Assembly: GCF_002964785.1 (NCBI RefSeq)
Contig: NZ_PQCC01000022.1
Span: 158,619-222,618 of the forward strand
Reading direction: 5' to 3'
DNA length: 64,000 nt
DNA from: Pseudoalteromonas sp. T1lg48
GTDB lineage: Bacteria; Pseudomonadota; Gammaproteobacteria; Enterobacterales; Alteromonadaceae
The position numbers were made by a program, and so were the translations under genes. The notes beneath the pieces are model-generated. The model did not search any database, was not told where the DNA came from, and saw nothing but the letters and a program-made list of their open reading frames with translations. Positions 25,137 to 32,475 of this stretch are shown piece after piece. Numbering within the stretch: position 1 is the first letter of the stretch; the number at the start of each line of letters is the position of its first letter.

Positions 25137-25253
25137 CTAGGATGATTTCGACCGAGCCTTTAGCAAAGCATTAAGTTGCTCATACAAAACCCAGGAGAGC
25201 ACAGAAGAAGAGGTAAGCAGAAAATATAGGATAAGTATTCGTCTGAGTTGCAT
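25137..25253 (-). CDS. Possible 38-residue single-pass membrane peptide
   Basis: A short minus-strand frame encoding MQLRRILILYFLL, continuing TSSSVLSWVLYEQ, and ending in a basic tail. AAGGA lies nine bases before the ATG. Positive residues precede a hydrophobic stretch (about residues 6-22), a typical small inner-membrane peptide layout. It is 103 bp upstream of the 882-aa gene on the same strand. No homologue is recalled, and the call rests on the ribosome site and composition alone. Confidence 0.35.
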   Translation of the reverse strand: MQLRRILILYFLLTSSSVLSWVLYEQLNALLKARSKSS

Positions 25254-25518
25254 CGATTAACATCCTTTTTCGCTGCTTATAAATTGTGCCAATTAAAGTA
25301 CCACTCTAACAAGCCATTTAATAAAAATGAAATTTCCGCTTCGCTTTGTTCTTAAAGCTGCCCTGAGAGGGTTTATGTTAACAAGCTTTGCGGCAGAATT
25401 GGATTGGTTTAATGTCAACTTTATAGACTTTAATAGGTGGTCCAAAAATATTGTTAATGTTTCAGATTTGCCTGTAGTAGACATTTATACTAATTGATTG
25501 TGTCGTAAAAAAAGCCAA

Positions 25519-25623
25519 TTCACTGTAAAGCGCACCGAGTAAAACTGGCAATTGCACAAGACAATAATAAAGTATCAGCTTTTCGCGGCTTTTGGCTGGT
25601 GCTTGCATAGACCCAGGTGCAGG
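25519..25623. repeat. Direct repeat copy 2 (105 bp)
   Basis: Second copy of the repeat at 22201-22305, ending 37 bp before dsbB. Its right part supplies the -35 element of the probable dsbB promoter, and the -10 lies three bases beyond the repeat end. Confidence 0.95.
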
Positions 25624-25631
25624 GGCATAAT
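25603..25631 (+). promoter_or_regulatory. Probable dsbB promoter
   Basis: TTGCAT (25603-25608), a 17-bp spacer, CATAAT (25626-25631), 30 bp before the dsbB ATG. The same -35 is present in repeat copy 1, but the -10 position there reads CAGAAA. Confidence 0.6.
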
Positions 25632-25660
25632 CCTCGCATAGACAATTAGTTGAGTAAGCT

Positions 25661-26176
25661 ATGAGCTGGTTAAGTAAGATTTCGCGCCAACGTGCGCCTT
25701 GGTTACTATTAGCGTTAATCGCAACCCTGTTTGAGGCAACGGCGCTGTATTTCCAATACGCCATGGATTTAGCTCCGTGCATCATGTGTATCTACCAACG
25801 TACCGCCGTGTTAGGCGTGTTATTGGCTGGCCTTATTGGCGCCATCAACCCTGCCAATCTTTGGCTGCGCCTGAGCGGCTTGGCCACCTGGCTGGTTGCC
25901 AGCATTTGGGGTCTGTTATTGGCCCGTGAGCACATTATGATGCAAACCACCACGGATCCCTTTGCCTTCGTCTGTGAATTCGAACCTAACTTCCCCGTGC
26001 CCTTGCATGAGTGGATGCCGGGCTTTTTCGCCGCCACCGGTGATTGCGGCAACATCGACTGGCAATTTCTAGGTCTGTCTATGCCGGGTTGGATGCAGGT
26101 GATTTTTGCGGCCCTTGCAGCGGCCGCAGTTATCGTAACCTGTGCTAGCTTGTTCTTTAAGCCTGGCAAGTCATGA
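25661..26176 (+). CDS. dsbB: Disulfide bond formation protein DsbB
   Basis: Inner-membrane quinone reductase that reoxidises DsbA. Four membrane helices. The first periplasmic loop has Cys40/Cys43 (APCIMCIYQR) and the second Cys105/Cys129 (FVCEFEPN, TGDCGNIDW), the two redox pairs. At 171 aa it is full length. The stop codon overlaps the next gene by four bases. Usually near fadR and nhaB; here separated from fadR by the repeat-flanked segment. Confidence 0.97.
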   Translation: MSWLSKISRQRAPWLLLALIATLFEATALYFQYAMDLAPCIMCIYQRTAVLGVLLAGLIGAINPANLWLRLSGLATWLVASIWGLLLAREHIMMQTTTDPFAFVCEFEPNFPVPLHEWMPGFFAATGDCGNIDWQFLGLSMPGWMQVIFAALAAAAVIVTCASLFFKPGKS

Positions 26177-26475
26177 TTTATTTTTTAGCCAGTCACATTC
26201 CTAAGTTGCAATCATTCAGCCACCGCCAGCGCTTGCAACTGGTGGCTGAGGCGTTGGAATTATTGAATGCCCAAGAACGTATCACCCTCAATATCATCAA
26301 GCTGTTGCTGATCACGCCGCTGTTTTTATTGTTGGTGCGCTTTGAGGGGTGGAGCATGCTGCCCTGGTTATTGCTTGCCGGTCTTGCCTACCCCATTTTG
26401 GTGCTGCCGGTGCGCCACTACTTTGCCTGTCGTCATCTGGACCAGGCGATTACAGAGCATAATAAAGGCAGCTAA
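26173..26475 (+). CDS. Small membrane protein coupled to dsbB
   Basis: 100 aa with an N-terminal basic helical segment (residues 1-42) and two membrane segments (about 43-60 and 65-80). The ATG overlaps the dsbB stop (ATGA), so it is co-translated with dsbB. It has one Cys near the C-terminal end. I do not recognise a function; a helper of DsbB or a general DUF is possible. The stop codon lies in the loop of the terminator hairpin. Confidence 0.75.
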   Translation: MIYFLASHIPKLQSFSHRQRLQLVAEALELLNAQERITLNIIKLLLITPLFLLLVRFEGWSMLPWLLLAGLAYPILVLPVRHYFACRHLDQAITEHNKGS

Positions 26476-26490
26476 CGCTGCCTTTAGATT
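26464..26490 (+). terminator. Terminator of dsbB operon
   Basis: Perfect 9-bp stem AAAGGCAGC / GCTGCCTTT with loop TAAC containing the stop codon. The following tract AGATTATTTCC is only moderately T-rich. Confidence 0.7.
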
Positions 26491-26498
26491 ATTTCCAA

Positions 26499-26816
26499 TT
26501 ACAACGACACCTTATCCTTGAGCTCGGCCATTAGCCGCTCACCTATCCCTGGCACATCATCCAGTTGCTCAATACTCTTAAAGCCGCCGTTTTTATCGCG
26601 ATAGTCGATAATTGCCTTGGCTTTGGCCGGACCTATACCGGGCAAGGCCTGCAATTGCTCGGCCGAGGCCTGGTTCAAGCTGACCTTGGCATGGCTTGAG
26701 GCTTCGCTTTTACTGGGTTCGGCTGGTGCCGCAACAACCGGGTCAGTGGTGGCAAGTAAGAGTATTGTGGCAAGGGCGCCTGCAAAGGCACTTGCAGAGG
26801 TGTTCAGTAGTTTCAT
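26499..26816 (-). CDS. ComEA-type helix-hairpin-helix DNA-binding protein
   Basis: 105 aa: signal peptide ending near VVAAPA, a Ser/Lys linker, then a (HhH)2 domain with VSLNQASAEQLQALPGIGPA and VPGIGERLMAEL. Periplasmic ComEA homologues bind incoming double-stranded DNA during natural transformation, but similar short proteins exist in many gammaproteobacteria without proven competence. ATG at 26816 has AAGGAGAG upstream, so the longer frame to 26843 is rejected. Confidence 0.9.
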   Translation of the reverse strand: MKLLNTSASAFAGALATILLLATTDPVVAAPAEPSKSEASSHAKVSLNQASAEQLQALPGIGPAKAKAIIDYRDKNGGFKSIEQLDDVPGIGERLMAELKDKVSL

Positions 26817-26977
26817 ACTTCTCTCCTTAAAGTTATGAATCATCCTTAGGTACTACCGTTATTAAATAAAGAAGACGAGACAAAACTTGTCAACCCAAAG
26901 ACTCAATCGAGCAGGCTCCGGCTCACCAATTCAGTCCCATCTTCCGACACAAGCTGTGGAAAAATAATAAAAACACC

Positions 26978-27006
26978 TTGACCTTAGCTCCTTGCCACCC
27001 TAATCT
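26978..27006 (+). promoter_or_regulatory. yebG promoter
   Basis: TTGACC (26978-26983), 17-bp spacer, TAATCT (27001-27006). A LexA box begins three bases after the -10, so LexA would cover the start site. Confidence 0.65.
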
Positions 27007-27008
27007 AA

Positions 27009-27024
27009 CTGTATAAAAAAACAG
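27009..27024. promoter_or_regulatory. LexA (SOS) box
   Basis: CTGTATAAAAAAACAG fits CTGT-N8-ACAG exactly, with T/A-rich centre and flanking A/T as in E. coli boxes. It lies 18 bp before the yebG ATG. Confidence 0.9.
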
Positions 27025-27041
27025 TATAGTTAGGAGATCCC

Positions 27042-27353
27042 ATGGCTGTTGTCGTTAAGTACGTAGTTGAAAGAGATGGAGTCGAGCGCATGACCTTTAC
27101 CAGTAAAAAAGAAGCCGATGCTTATGACAAAATGCTCGATATTGCCGAAAACCTAGAAGGCCTATTGGCAAACGCCGATGTCCCCTTAAGCGAACAACAG
27201 GTCGAGGGCCTGGCGCTGCAAATAGCTAAACAAAAAGAAGATTTCATGCAGGTGCTAAAGGGTGTCAAACCGAGCGATAAAAAAGCCGAAAAAAAGCCCA
27301 AAGCACAGGACAGCAATGACAAGGTGACCGAGCTGAAGGCCAAAGAAGCCTAA
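27042..27353 (+). CDS. yebG: DNA damage-inducible protein YebG
   Basis: 103-aa SOS-regulon protein. The N-terminus MAVVVKYVVERDG and TFTSKKEADAYDKMLD match E. coli YebG closely, and the C-terminus is a charged Lys/Glu tail. Its molecular function is unknown. AGGAG lies five bases before the ATG, and the LexA box and promoter upstream give direct evidence of SOS control. Followed by a bidirectional terminator shared with the convergent aminotransferase gene. Confidence 0.95.
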   Translation: MAVVVKYVVERDGVERMTFTSKKEADAYDKMLDIAENLEGLLANADVPLSEQQVEGLALQIAKQKEDFMQVLKGVKPSDKKAEKKPKAQDSNDKVTELKAKEA

Positions 27354-27370
27354 CCAACAGCCAGAATTAA

Positions 27371-27396
27371 AAAAGCCAGCTATTGCTGGCTTTTTT
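27371..27396. terminator. Bidirectional terminator yebG / aminotransferase
   Basis: AAAAGCCAGC and GCTGGCTTTT around loop TATT, with A-run and T-run on both sides. Confidence 0.9.
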
Positions 27397-27416
27397 GTTG
27401 ATAACCTTTAGTTTGG

Positions 27417-28610
27417 TTATTTAGTAACCTCGGCCACGGCATCGGCAAAGTAATCGATGTTTGCATGGCTGATACCGGCTACATTCACACGGCTCGAACC
27501 AACGATGTAAATCGAGTACTCTTTTTGCAAGCGCTCGATCTGCTCTTTATTAATGCCTAAGAAAGAGAACATACCGTGCTGACGCTCGATAAATGAGAAG
27601 TCCATGCCGTGACATTTGGCATTTAGCTTCTCTTTTAATAGTGAACGGAACTCGTTAATGCGTGAGCGCATTTCATCCAGCTCATCGTGCCACATGGTGG
27701 TCAGCTCTGAGCTAGCTAAAATAGTGCTGACGATATCCGCACCGTGTGCCGGCGGCATAGAGTAAATGCTACGCACCACGCTCAGCAATACCGAGTTAGA
27801 TACATCGGCGCCGCTGGCATCTTTAGAGATGATAGAGCATGCACCGATACGGTCACGGTATAAGCCGAAGTTCTTCGAACATGAAGAACAGATGATCAAC
27901 TCTTCAACCTGAGAAGCAAGCAAACGCAGGCCGGCAGCATCTTCGTCCAGGCTAGTACCAAAACCCTGGTACGCGATATCGATAAGCACGGTAAAACCTT
28001 GTGCTTTGGCGATGTCGGTTACGGTTTGCCATTGCTCGGCATTTAAGTCCATACCACTTGGGTTATGACAACAAGCGTGGAGCAAGACCACATCGCCAGC
28101 CGGGATCTGGCTTAGAGCGTTTACCATTTCATCGAACAATAGACCCTTATTTTCATAGTCGTAGTAAGGGTATTCTTTCACCGTAAGACCAGCCGCTTCG
28201 AACAGACTGATATGGTTAGCCCAAGTCGGTGTGGTCACCCACACGGTAGCATCATCGTTACAACGCTTAATAAACTCGGCGGCTACGCGCAATGAGCCGG
28301 TACCACCTGGAGTTTGCGCCGTACGAACACGGTCTGCCAGCAAGGCTGGGTGGGCATCGCCTAACAGCAGTTGTTCCATTTTCTGACAATAATCCAAGTT
28401 ACCGGCCAATCCGATATAAGACTTGGTGGCTTCATTTGCTAAGCGAAACTCTTCAGCTTTTTTTACGGCTCTTAACACAGGGGTGTTGCCCTGCTCGTCT
28501 TTGTATACGCCGACACCTAAATCGATTTTATTGGCATTGGTGTCAGCCTTGAACGCAGCCATCAACCCAAGAATGGGATCCGTCGGTAATGGTTTTAACT
28601 GTGAGAACAT
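27417..28610 (-). CDS. Aspartate/aromatic amino acid aminotransferase (AspC/TyrB)
   Basis: Fold-I PLP aminotransferase, 397 aa, transferring amino groups between aspartate or aromatic amino acids and 2-oxoglutarate. Features: DPILGLMAAF start, GVGVYKDEQGNTPVLRAV, TAQTPGGTGSLRVAAEF, HACCHNPSGMDLN, the PLP Lys in SSCSKNFGLYRDR and the substrate Arg in GSSRVNVAGI. It fits class I alpha (AspC/TyrB), and sequence alone does not separate aspartate from aromatic preference. ATG at 28610 follows an AGAGAG-like site. Monocistronic. Confidence 0.93.
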   Translation of the reverse strand: MFSQLKPLPTDPILGLMAAFKADTNANKIDLGVGVYKDEQGNTPVLRAVKKAEEFRLANEATKSYIGLAGNLDYCQKMEQLLLGDAHPALLADRVRTAQTPGGTGSLRVAAEFIKRCNDDATVWVTTPTWANHISLFEAAGLTVKEYPYYDYENKGLLFDEMVNALSQIPAGDVVLLHACCHNPSGMDLNAEQWQTVTDIAKAQGFTVLIDIAYQGFGTSLDEDAAGLRLLASQVEELIICSSCSKNFGLYRDRIGACSIISKDASGADVSNSVLLSVVRSIYSMPPAHGADIVSTILASSELTTMWHDELDEMRSRINEFRSLLKEKLNAKCHGMDFSFIERQHGMFSFLGINKEQIERLQKEYSIYIVGSSRVNVAGISHANIDYFADAVAEVTK

Positions 28611-28657
28611 GGGACTCTCTTTTTAATTATCTCAGGGGTTAGCAGTACCCGGCCACA

Positions 28658-29308
28658 TTAAGCTGGCAGATGCGCGACAATTTCTTTGCTTGCGGCAACT
28701 AACAGAGCTAAGCGTTCGGGGGTAAAAAAGTCTGTGCTGAATGCTTCCGCATCGACGATACCCACTACTTTACCTTCCTGCGAATAAAGCGGCAAGCAGC
28801 TTTCCGCCTTCACTTTTGGGTCACATGTATAGTATTCGCCACCGCTGGCAACATAGTCTTCCACATTGTTGATAATTCTGGCCTTTCCTGAGCTTGCGAC
28901 CTGTACATTGTTACTGGTGGCGGCAAACTCAGCGGTTATAGGGAATAAGGGCCGGCTAGGCGCACCATAATAGGCCAGTTTTAGCAGTTGCCACTGGCCG
29001 TCAATATCACGAGCTTGATAGATACCAAACCAGTCGACACCACTTTGCTCCACGACAAAATCAACGATCGCCTGCAAGGTAGCAAGCCGCTCCTCGGCAC
29101 CGGTATCAAGGTGCTCACGCAAGCTAAAGGGCTCTTCCTGTAAATGGCCAAACAGGCTACATGCGCCGCCCTCGCCCAATTCTGGAATTAAATATTGCCA
29201 CTGCACCTGAGCATTGGCTGTCGCCACATATTCTTTTAGTAAAGCCTGATACTGCTCGATAAGCGCCACATCCGCCTCGATGTGCGCCAGTTGGTTATAT
29301 GAATTCAT
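28658..29308 (-). CDS. GAF domain protein
   Basis: 216 aa; residues about 75-210 are a GAF domain (VDWFGIYQARDIDGQWQLLK, then KAESCLPLYSQEGKVVGIVD). The layout recalls free methionine-R-sulfoxide reductase, but the fRMsr catalytic Cys pattern is not seen, although two Cys (YYTCDPKV and ESCLPL) sit near the ligand pocket. A small-molecule sensor or a divergent fRMsr are both possible. It is separated by 90 bp from the partner-switching genes on the same strand; a link with them is speculative. Confidence 0.8.
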   Translation of the reverse strand: MNSYNQLAHIEADVALIEQYQALLKEYVATANAQVQWQYLIPELGEGGACSLFGHLQEEPFSLREHLDTGAEERLATLQAIVDFVVEQSGVDWFGIYQARDIDGQWQLLKLAYYGAPSRPLFPITAEFAATSNNVQVASSGKARIINNVEDYVASGGEYYTCDPKVKAESCLPLYSQEGKVVGIVDAEAFSTDFFTPERLALLVAASKEIVAHLPA

Positions 29309-29398
29309 TTAGCCATCCAAACATCTAAACTTTTAAACGGATGCTAACACAGAGGCAAAAGCACAGGCAATCATTAAATAAGGCGGGCGACCAACCCT

Positions 29399-31111
29399 CT
29401 AGAGCGTATAGGTGATGAGCACCTGGTTACCCTTGTCGTTATAGCTCACCGTCGTCGCGAGTTCATGTAACAAGGCAATTCCACAGCCATAACCTTGATA
29501 CTGCTTTGGCGGTCGATGGCAGCGGTGATTAAAGCCGGGGCCGGAGTCGGTCACCGTCAGTTGCAATTGACGCTGCGTTGGCCGGTACGCTATGTCCAAG
29601 CGAATATGCCCACTTTCAAGCTGGGCCAATGCCCGCTCACGCCGCGCATAATATTCGATAAAGCCGGCGTCGCTGCGTTTAAGCCCCGAGTCCAAGGCCA
29701 GTAATCCATGTTCCAGGGCATTGTTATAGGCCTCTGATAACAAAATAAAAAGCGCCGATTTATGGGCCCGAAATCCCGGTATACTGGCCACCTGATCGAT
29801 AAGCTCGGGCACGGGATCCAAGCTTTTTAATTGTTGCGCATCCAAAGCAAGGCAAAGGCTCAGCGGTAACTGGCTAAGGCGCTCAATGGTGGGCTCTATT
29901 GGCCGCTGTGGCTGTGGATCAATCAACACCAGACTGTAATCATCGGTTTGCTTATGACCACCGCTAAAGGCCTGCACCGCAGCTAAAATATCGGCACTGT
30001 TGCGCTTGGCGCTGGCGGCCATGGCATTGAGCAAGCCTTGCTCACCAAATTGCTGGTCCTGTTCGTTAACCGCCTCAATAATGCCATCGGTATAAAGCAG
30101 CAAACGGGCATTATCCTCCAAGGTGATATGCACCAAATTCCGTTCAAATTCGTCATCTTCGAGTATGCCAAGGGCCATATGCCGAGACTGTAAACGCTGT
30201 AATACCCGCCCCTGCTGATCAAGCAAAAAAGCATCGGGCAAGCCGCCCATCCAGAGGGTGGCACTTTGCGCACTGGCGTTAAGCTCACACAGTGTCGCGG
30301 CACAAAACATATGTGCCGGCAATAAGTGTTCAAGGGCTTGGTTAATCTCTCGGGCAATGTCGGCCACGGCAAAATTTTTCTCCACCATGGTGTAAAAAAT
30401 GCGTGCCACCGGCAGAGCGCCGACCGCTGCCACTAGGCCATGACCGGTAAAATCGCCGAGCAAAAAATACTGGATCCCATTGGGGCTTAAGGCACTGAGA
30501 AAGACATCGCCGTTAAACATCGCTGCCGCCGACAAATGCCAGTCGACGCCCGTCGGCACCTTCATCTTGCGCTGCAGGGCATTGGCAAAGATATGCTCCA
30601 CCAGCTCGTATTCACGCTCCGTTTGACGCTGGTAGTAACTAAGCGCTCGCGTCTGCTCCATAGACTGTGCCATCAGCTGACGAATACGCAGGTGTGCGCG
30701 CAGTTTGGCTCTAAGAATGTGAGCATCAAAAGGCTTAGGCATAAAGTCATCGCCGCCAACATCCAAACAGCGAGCCAGAGCCTGCTGCTCCTCTAAGGCG
30801 GTAATAAAAATGATGGGTAGATAGGCCCCACCGGCCTGGCGCTTTATTTGCGGCGCCGCTTGGTAGCCATCCAGGGTGGGCATCATAATATCGAGCAGCA
30901 CCACATCCACCGCCATACTGGTCACCAAGGCCACTGCGTCGGCGCCGTTTTCTGCCTCCAGCACACAATAATGCTCGCGCTCCAACAGGGAGCGTAGCAA
31001 TTGCCGGTTGAGAGGCTGATCATCCACTACCAGCACCACGGGAGGAGGCTGGGTTACGCCAGATGGGCCACCAAGGCGGCCAGCCTCAGTCAATGGCAAA
31101 CTTCTTATCAA
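29399..31111 (-). CDS. Response regulator with PP2C phosphatase and anti-sigma kinase domains (HsbR/CrsR-like)
   Basis: 570-aa three-domain regulator. Receiver (about 25-145): VDDQ, phospho-Asp in VLLDIMMP, Thr in FITALEE, Lys in PKPFD. PP2C/SpoIIE phosphatase (about 175-400): LGDFTGHGL and YTDGIIEA carry the metal Asp residues. HATPase (about 420-570): SEAYNNALEHGLL (N box), DSGPGF (G1), GYGCGIALLHELA (G2). This layout matches Pseudomonas HsbR and Shewanella CrsR, which control an anti-sigma antagonist by dephosphorylation and phosphorylation. The start is uncertain: the frame opens at TTG 31111 inside the STAS gene, and TTG codons at 31099 and 31093 are alternatives. Confidence 0.88.
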   Translation of the reverse strand: MIRSLPLTEAGRLGGPSGVTQPPPVVLVVDDQPLNRQLLRSLLEREHYCVLEAENGADAVALVTSMAVDVVLLDIMMPTLDGYQAAPQIKRQAGGAYLPIIFITALEEQQALARCLDVGGDDFMPKPFDAHILRAKLRAHLRIRQLMAQSMEQTRALSYYQRQTEREYELVEHIFANALQRKMKVPTGVDWHLSAAAMFNGDVFLSALSPNGIQYFLLGDFTGHGLVAAVGALPVARIFYTMVEKNFAVADIAREINQALEHLLPAHMFCAATLCELNASAQSATLWMGGLPDAFLLDQQGRVLQRLQSRHMALGILEDDEFERNLVHITLEDNARLLLYTDGIIEAVNEQDQQFGEQGLLNAMAASAKRNSADILAAVQAFSGGHKQTDDYSLVLIDPQPQRPIEPTIERLSQLPLSLCLALDAQQLKSLDPVPELIDQVASIPGFRAHKSALFILLSEAYNNALEHGLLALDSGLKRSDAGFIEYYARRERALAQLESGHIRLDIAYRPTQRQLQLTVTDSGPGFNHRCHRPPKQYQGYGCGIALLHELATTVSYNDKGNQVLITYTL

Positions 31112-31391
31112 AGCGGGATATCTGGAAGATTTTCTTTAGTTGCGCATTGGCATTGCAAATGGCAAAACGCTCAATCTGTCCCTTCAACGCCTTTTGCATG
31201 TTCAACAACATGCCAAGGGCCGAGCTGTCCATGTAACTGGTGGCACGTAAATCTACCTCCACGGTGCGCGCGTCGGGATCAATGCTGGTATAGGCGTTAC
31301 GGAAGTCCTGTACTAAGTTAAAATCAAATTTATCCTTAATCACTATTACCAACGTATTCTTTTCCTTGTCGTAATGCTGATTCAAACTCAT
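31086..31391 (-). CDS. STAS-domain anti-sigma factor antagonist (HsbA/CrsA-like)
   Basis: 101-aa STAS protein. TSYMDSSALGMLLNM holds the conserved phosphorylatable Ser after Asp. Partner of the three-domain regulator downstream, whose coding region overlaps its end. In Pseudomonas and Shewanella such proteins, when dephosphorylated, sequester an anti-sigma factor (FlgM or CrsD), tuning flagellar or RpoS-dependent genes. No separate anti-sigma gene is in this window. ATG at 31391 has GGAG five bases upstream; the longer frame to 31469 is unsupported. Confidence 0.88.
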   Translation of the reverse strand: MSLNQHYDKEKNTLVIVIKDKFDFNLVQDFRNAYTSIDPDARTVEVDLRATSYMDSSALGMLLNMQKALKGQIERFAICNANAQLKKIFQISRFDKKFAID

Positions 31392-31508
31392 GTTAGCTCC
31401 TAAGCCACTGATAATTTGCTTGTTTAAAATATAGGACCTAGCACTAATTTGGCAATAAGCAGCACGCAATTATGATAAACTAGCGACCTGTTTAGGTCGG
31501 AGGTAGTG

Positions 31509-31838
31509 ATGAGCGACAATAACCTAGTGTATTCAACTGAAACGGGACGCATCAAAGCGCCTGTTGAGAAAGAACAAGCTGACGTTAAGTTGTTTAAAGA
31601 TGGGGCGCTGCGCATCGAGCGGCAAACCAAGGGCCGCAAAGGCAAAGGGGTGATGTTGGTTGTTGGTATTGACCCACAAGAACATGATCTGAAGAAACTG
31701 GCCAAGCTGTTAAAGTCAAAAATGGGGCAAGGTGGCGCCGTAAAAGAAGGCGTTATCGAGATCCAGGGAGATGACCGCGACAAGCTTAAAGGCCTGCTTG
31801 AGGGTCAAGGCTTTAAGGTCAAAATTGCCGGTGGCTAA
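31509..31838 (+). CDS. yciH: YciH, SUI1/eIF1-like translation factor
   Basis: 109-aa protein with the SUI1 fold: VKLFKDGALRIERQTKGRKGKG, then KLKSKMGQGGAVKEGVIEIQGD and a C-terminal GFKVKIAGG. E. coli YciH discriminates initiator tRNA/start codons in vitro, like eIF1. ATG at 31509 is preferred over the preceding in-frame GTG because GGAGGT ends at 31504, one base before the GTG. Divergent from the STAS gene and convergent with sixA. Confidence 0.94.
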   Translation: MSDNNLVYSTETGRIKAPVEKEQADVKLFKDGALRIERQTKGRKGKGVMLVVGIDPQEHDLKKLAKLLKSKMGQGGAVKEGVIEIQGDDRDKLKGLLEGQGFKVKIAGG

Positions 31839-31841
31839 ACG

Positions 31842-32309
31842 TTACTGCGGGCTATAAAGCGCCCGCCAGTGCCCCCGTAAGGTCTGTGGATCATAATCTA
31901 TATGAGCCACGCCACAGGTCGGGAAGATAGGCATCTTATCCGGGCACAACTCAGCCACCATGTAGCTGACGATGGGCATGTGGGCGACCACCAGCCAGCA
32001 GTCGATGTCGTTATGCACCGCTATCAGGGCGCTTAGGTAATCAACGGCGCGTTTGGCATCGGCGGAGGGGATCACTTCCTCGCTGTCTTCGGTATAAATA
32101 AAGTTGCGACAATGGCTCTTCACCTGCATTGCAGTCTGCTGCGCCCGCACATACGGGCTGACAACTAACCCTTGCGGATCAAAGCGCTGGGCTAGCCATT
32201 GACCAACATGATCGGCCTGCGCCAAGCCCTTGTCGGTTAACTCACGCAAATTATCTTCTGCTTGCAATGGCTGCGCATCGCCATGACGCATGATTAAAAC
32301 TGTTTTCAT
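31842..32309 (-). CDS. sixA: Phosphohistidine phosphatase SixA
   Basis: 155-aa histidine-phosphatase-superfamily enzyme. The RHG motif Arg8-His9-Gly10 supplies the phospho-acceptor His9, and the second His is in VVAHMPIV. SixA dephosphorylates HPt domains (ArcB in E. coli) and the nitrogen PTS protein NPr. Length is typical. It ends three bases from the convergent yciH. Confidence 0.93.
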   Translation of the reverse strand: MKTVLIMRHGDAQPLQAEDNLRELTDKGLAQADHVGQWLAQRFDPQGLVVSPYVRAQQTAMQVKSHCRNFIYTEDSEEVIPSADAKRAVDYLSALIAVHNDIDCWLVVAHMPIVSYMVAELCPDKMPIFPTCGVAHIDYDPQTLRGHWRALYSPQ

Positions 32310-32475
32310 TTCTGTTAAATCAACTAATTAGAGAAAAAGTTTTGCCGCAAAAGCTAGCCATTAAGGCGCGATATTCGCTATAGTTTAGCTTTACCACCCG
32401 ATATTCAGGTAGGCACTTCGCCGTAACCGCTGGCCCTGAACATCTTGTAACTTTTTTTAGTTTCAGGAGCAATCA

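Larger units (their letters stand above)
22306..25518. other. 3.2-kb segment bracketed by direct repeats
   Basis: This interval between the two 105-bp repeats carries the 882-aa surface protein, a possible 38-aa peptide and about 480 bp of AT-rich DNA. It looks lower in GC than its neighbours. No transposase, integrase or terminal inverted repeat is seen. The fadR-dsbB neighbourhood usually holds nhaB in enterobacteria, which is absent here. Confidence 0.6.

Noticed and set aside
25327..25497. A 56-residue plus-strand frame (MKFPLRFVLKAAL start) in the AT-rich part of the repeat-flanked segment
   Set aside because: No ribosome site, no recognisable domain, and competing frames on the other strand are equally long; treated as chance.
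25462..25785. Minus-strand frame of 107 codons spanning repeat copy 2 and the start of dsbB
   Set aside because: It runs antisense into a certain dsbB gene and lacks a ribosome site, and copy 1 of the repeat does not preserve a matching gene.
28658..29308. Calling the GAF protein a free methionine-R-sulfoxide reductase
   Set aside because: The catalytic Cys arrangement of fRMsr is not visible; only the fold is supported.
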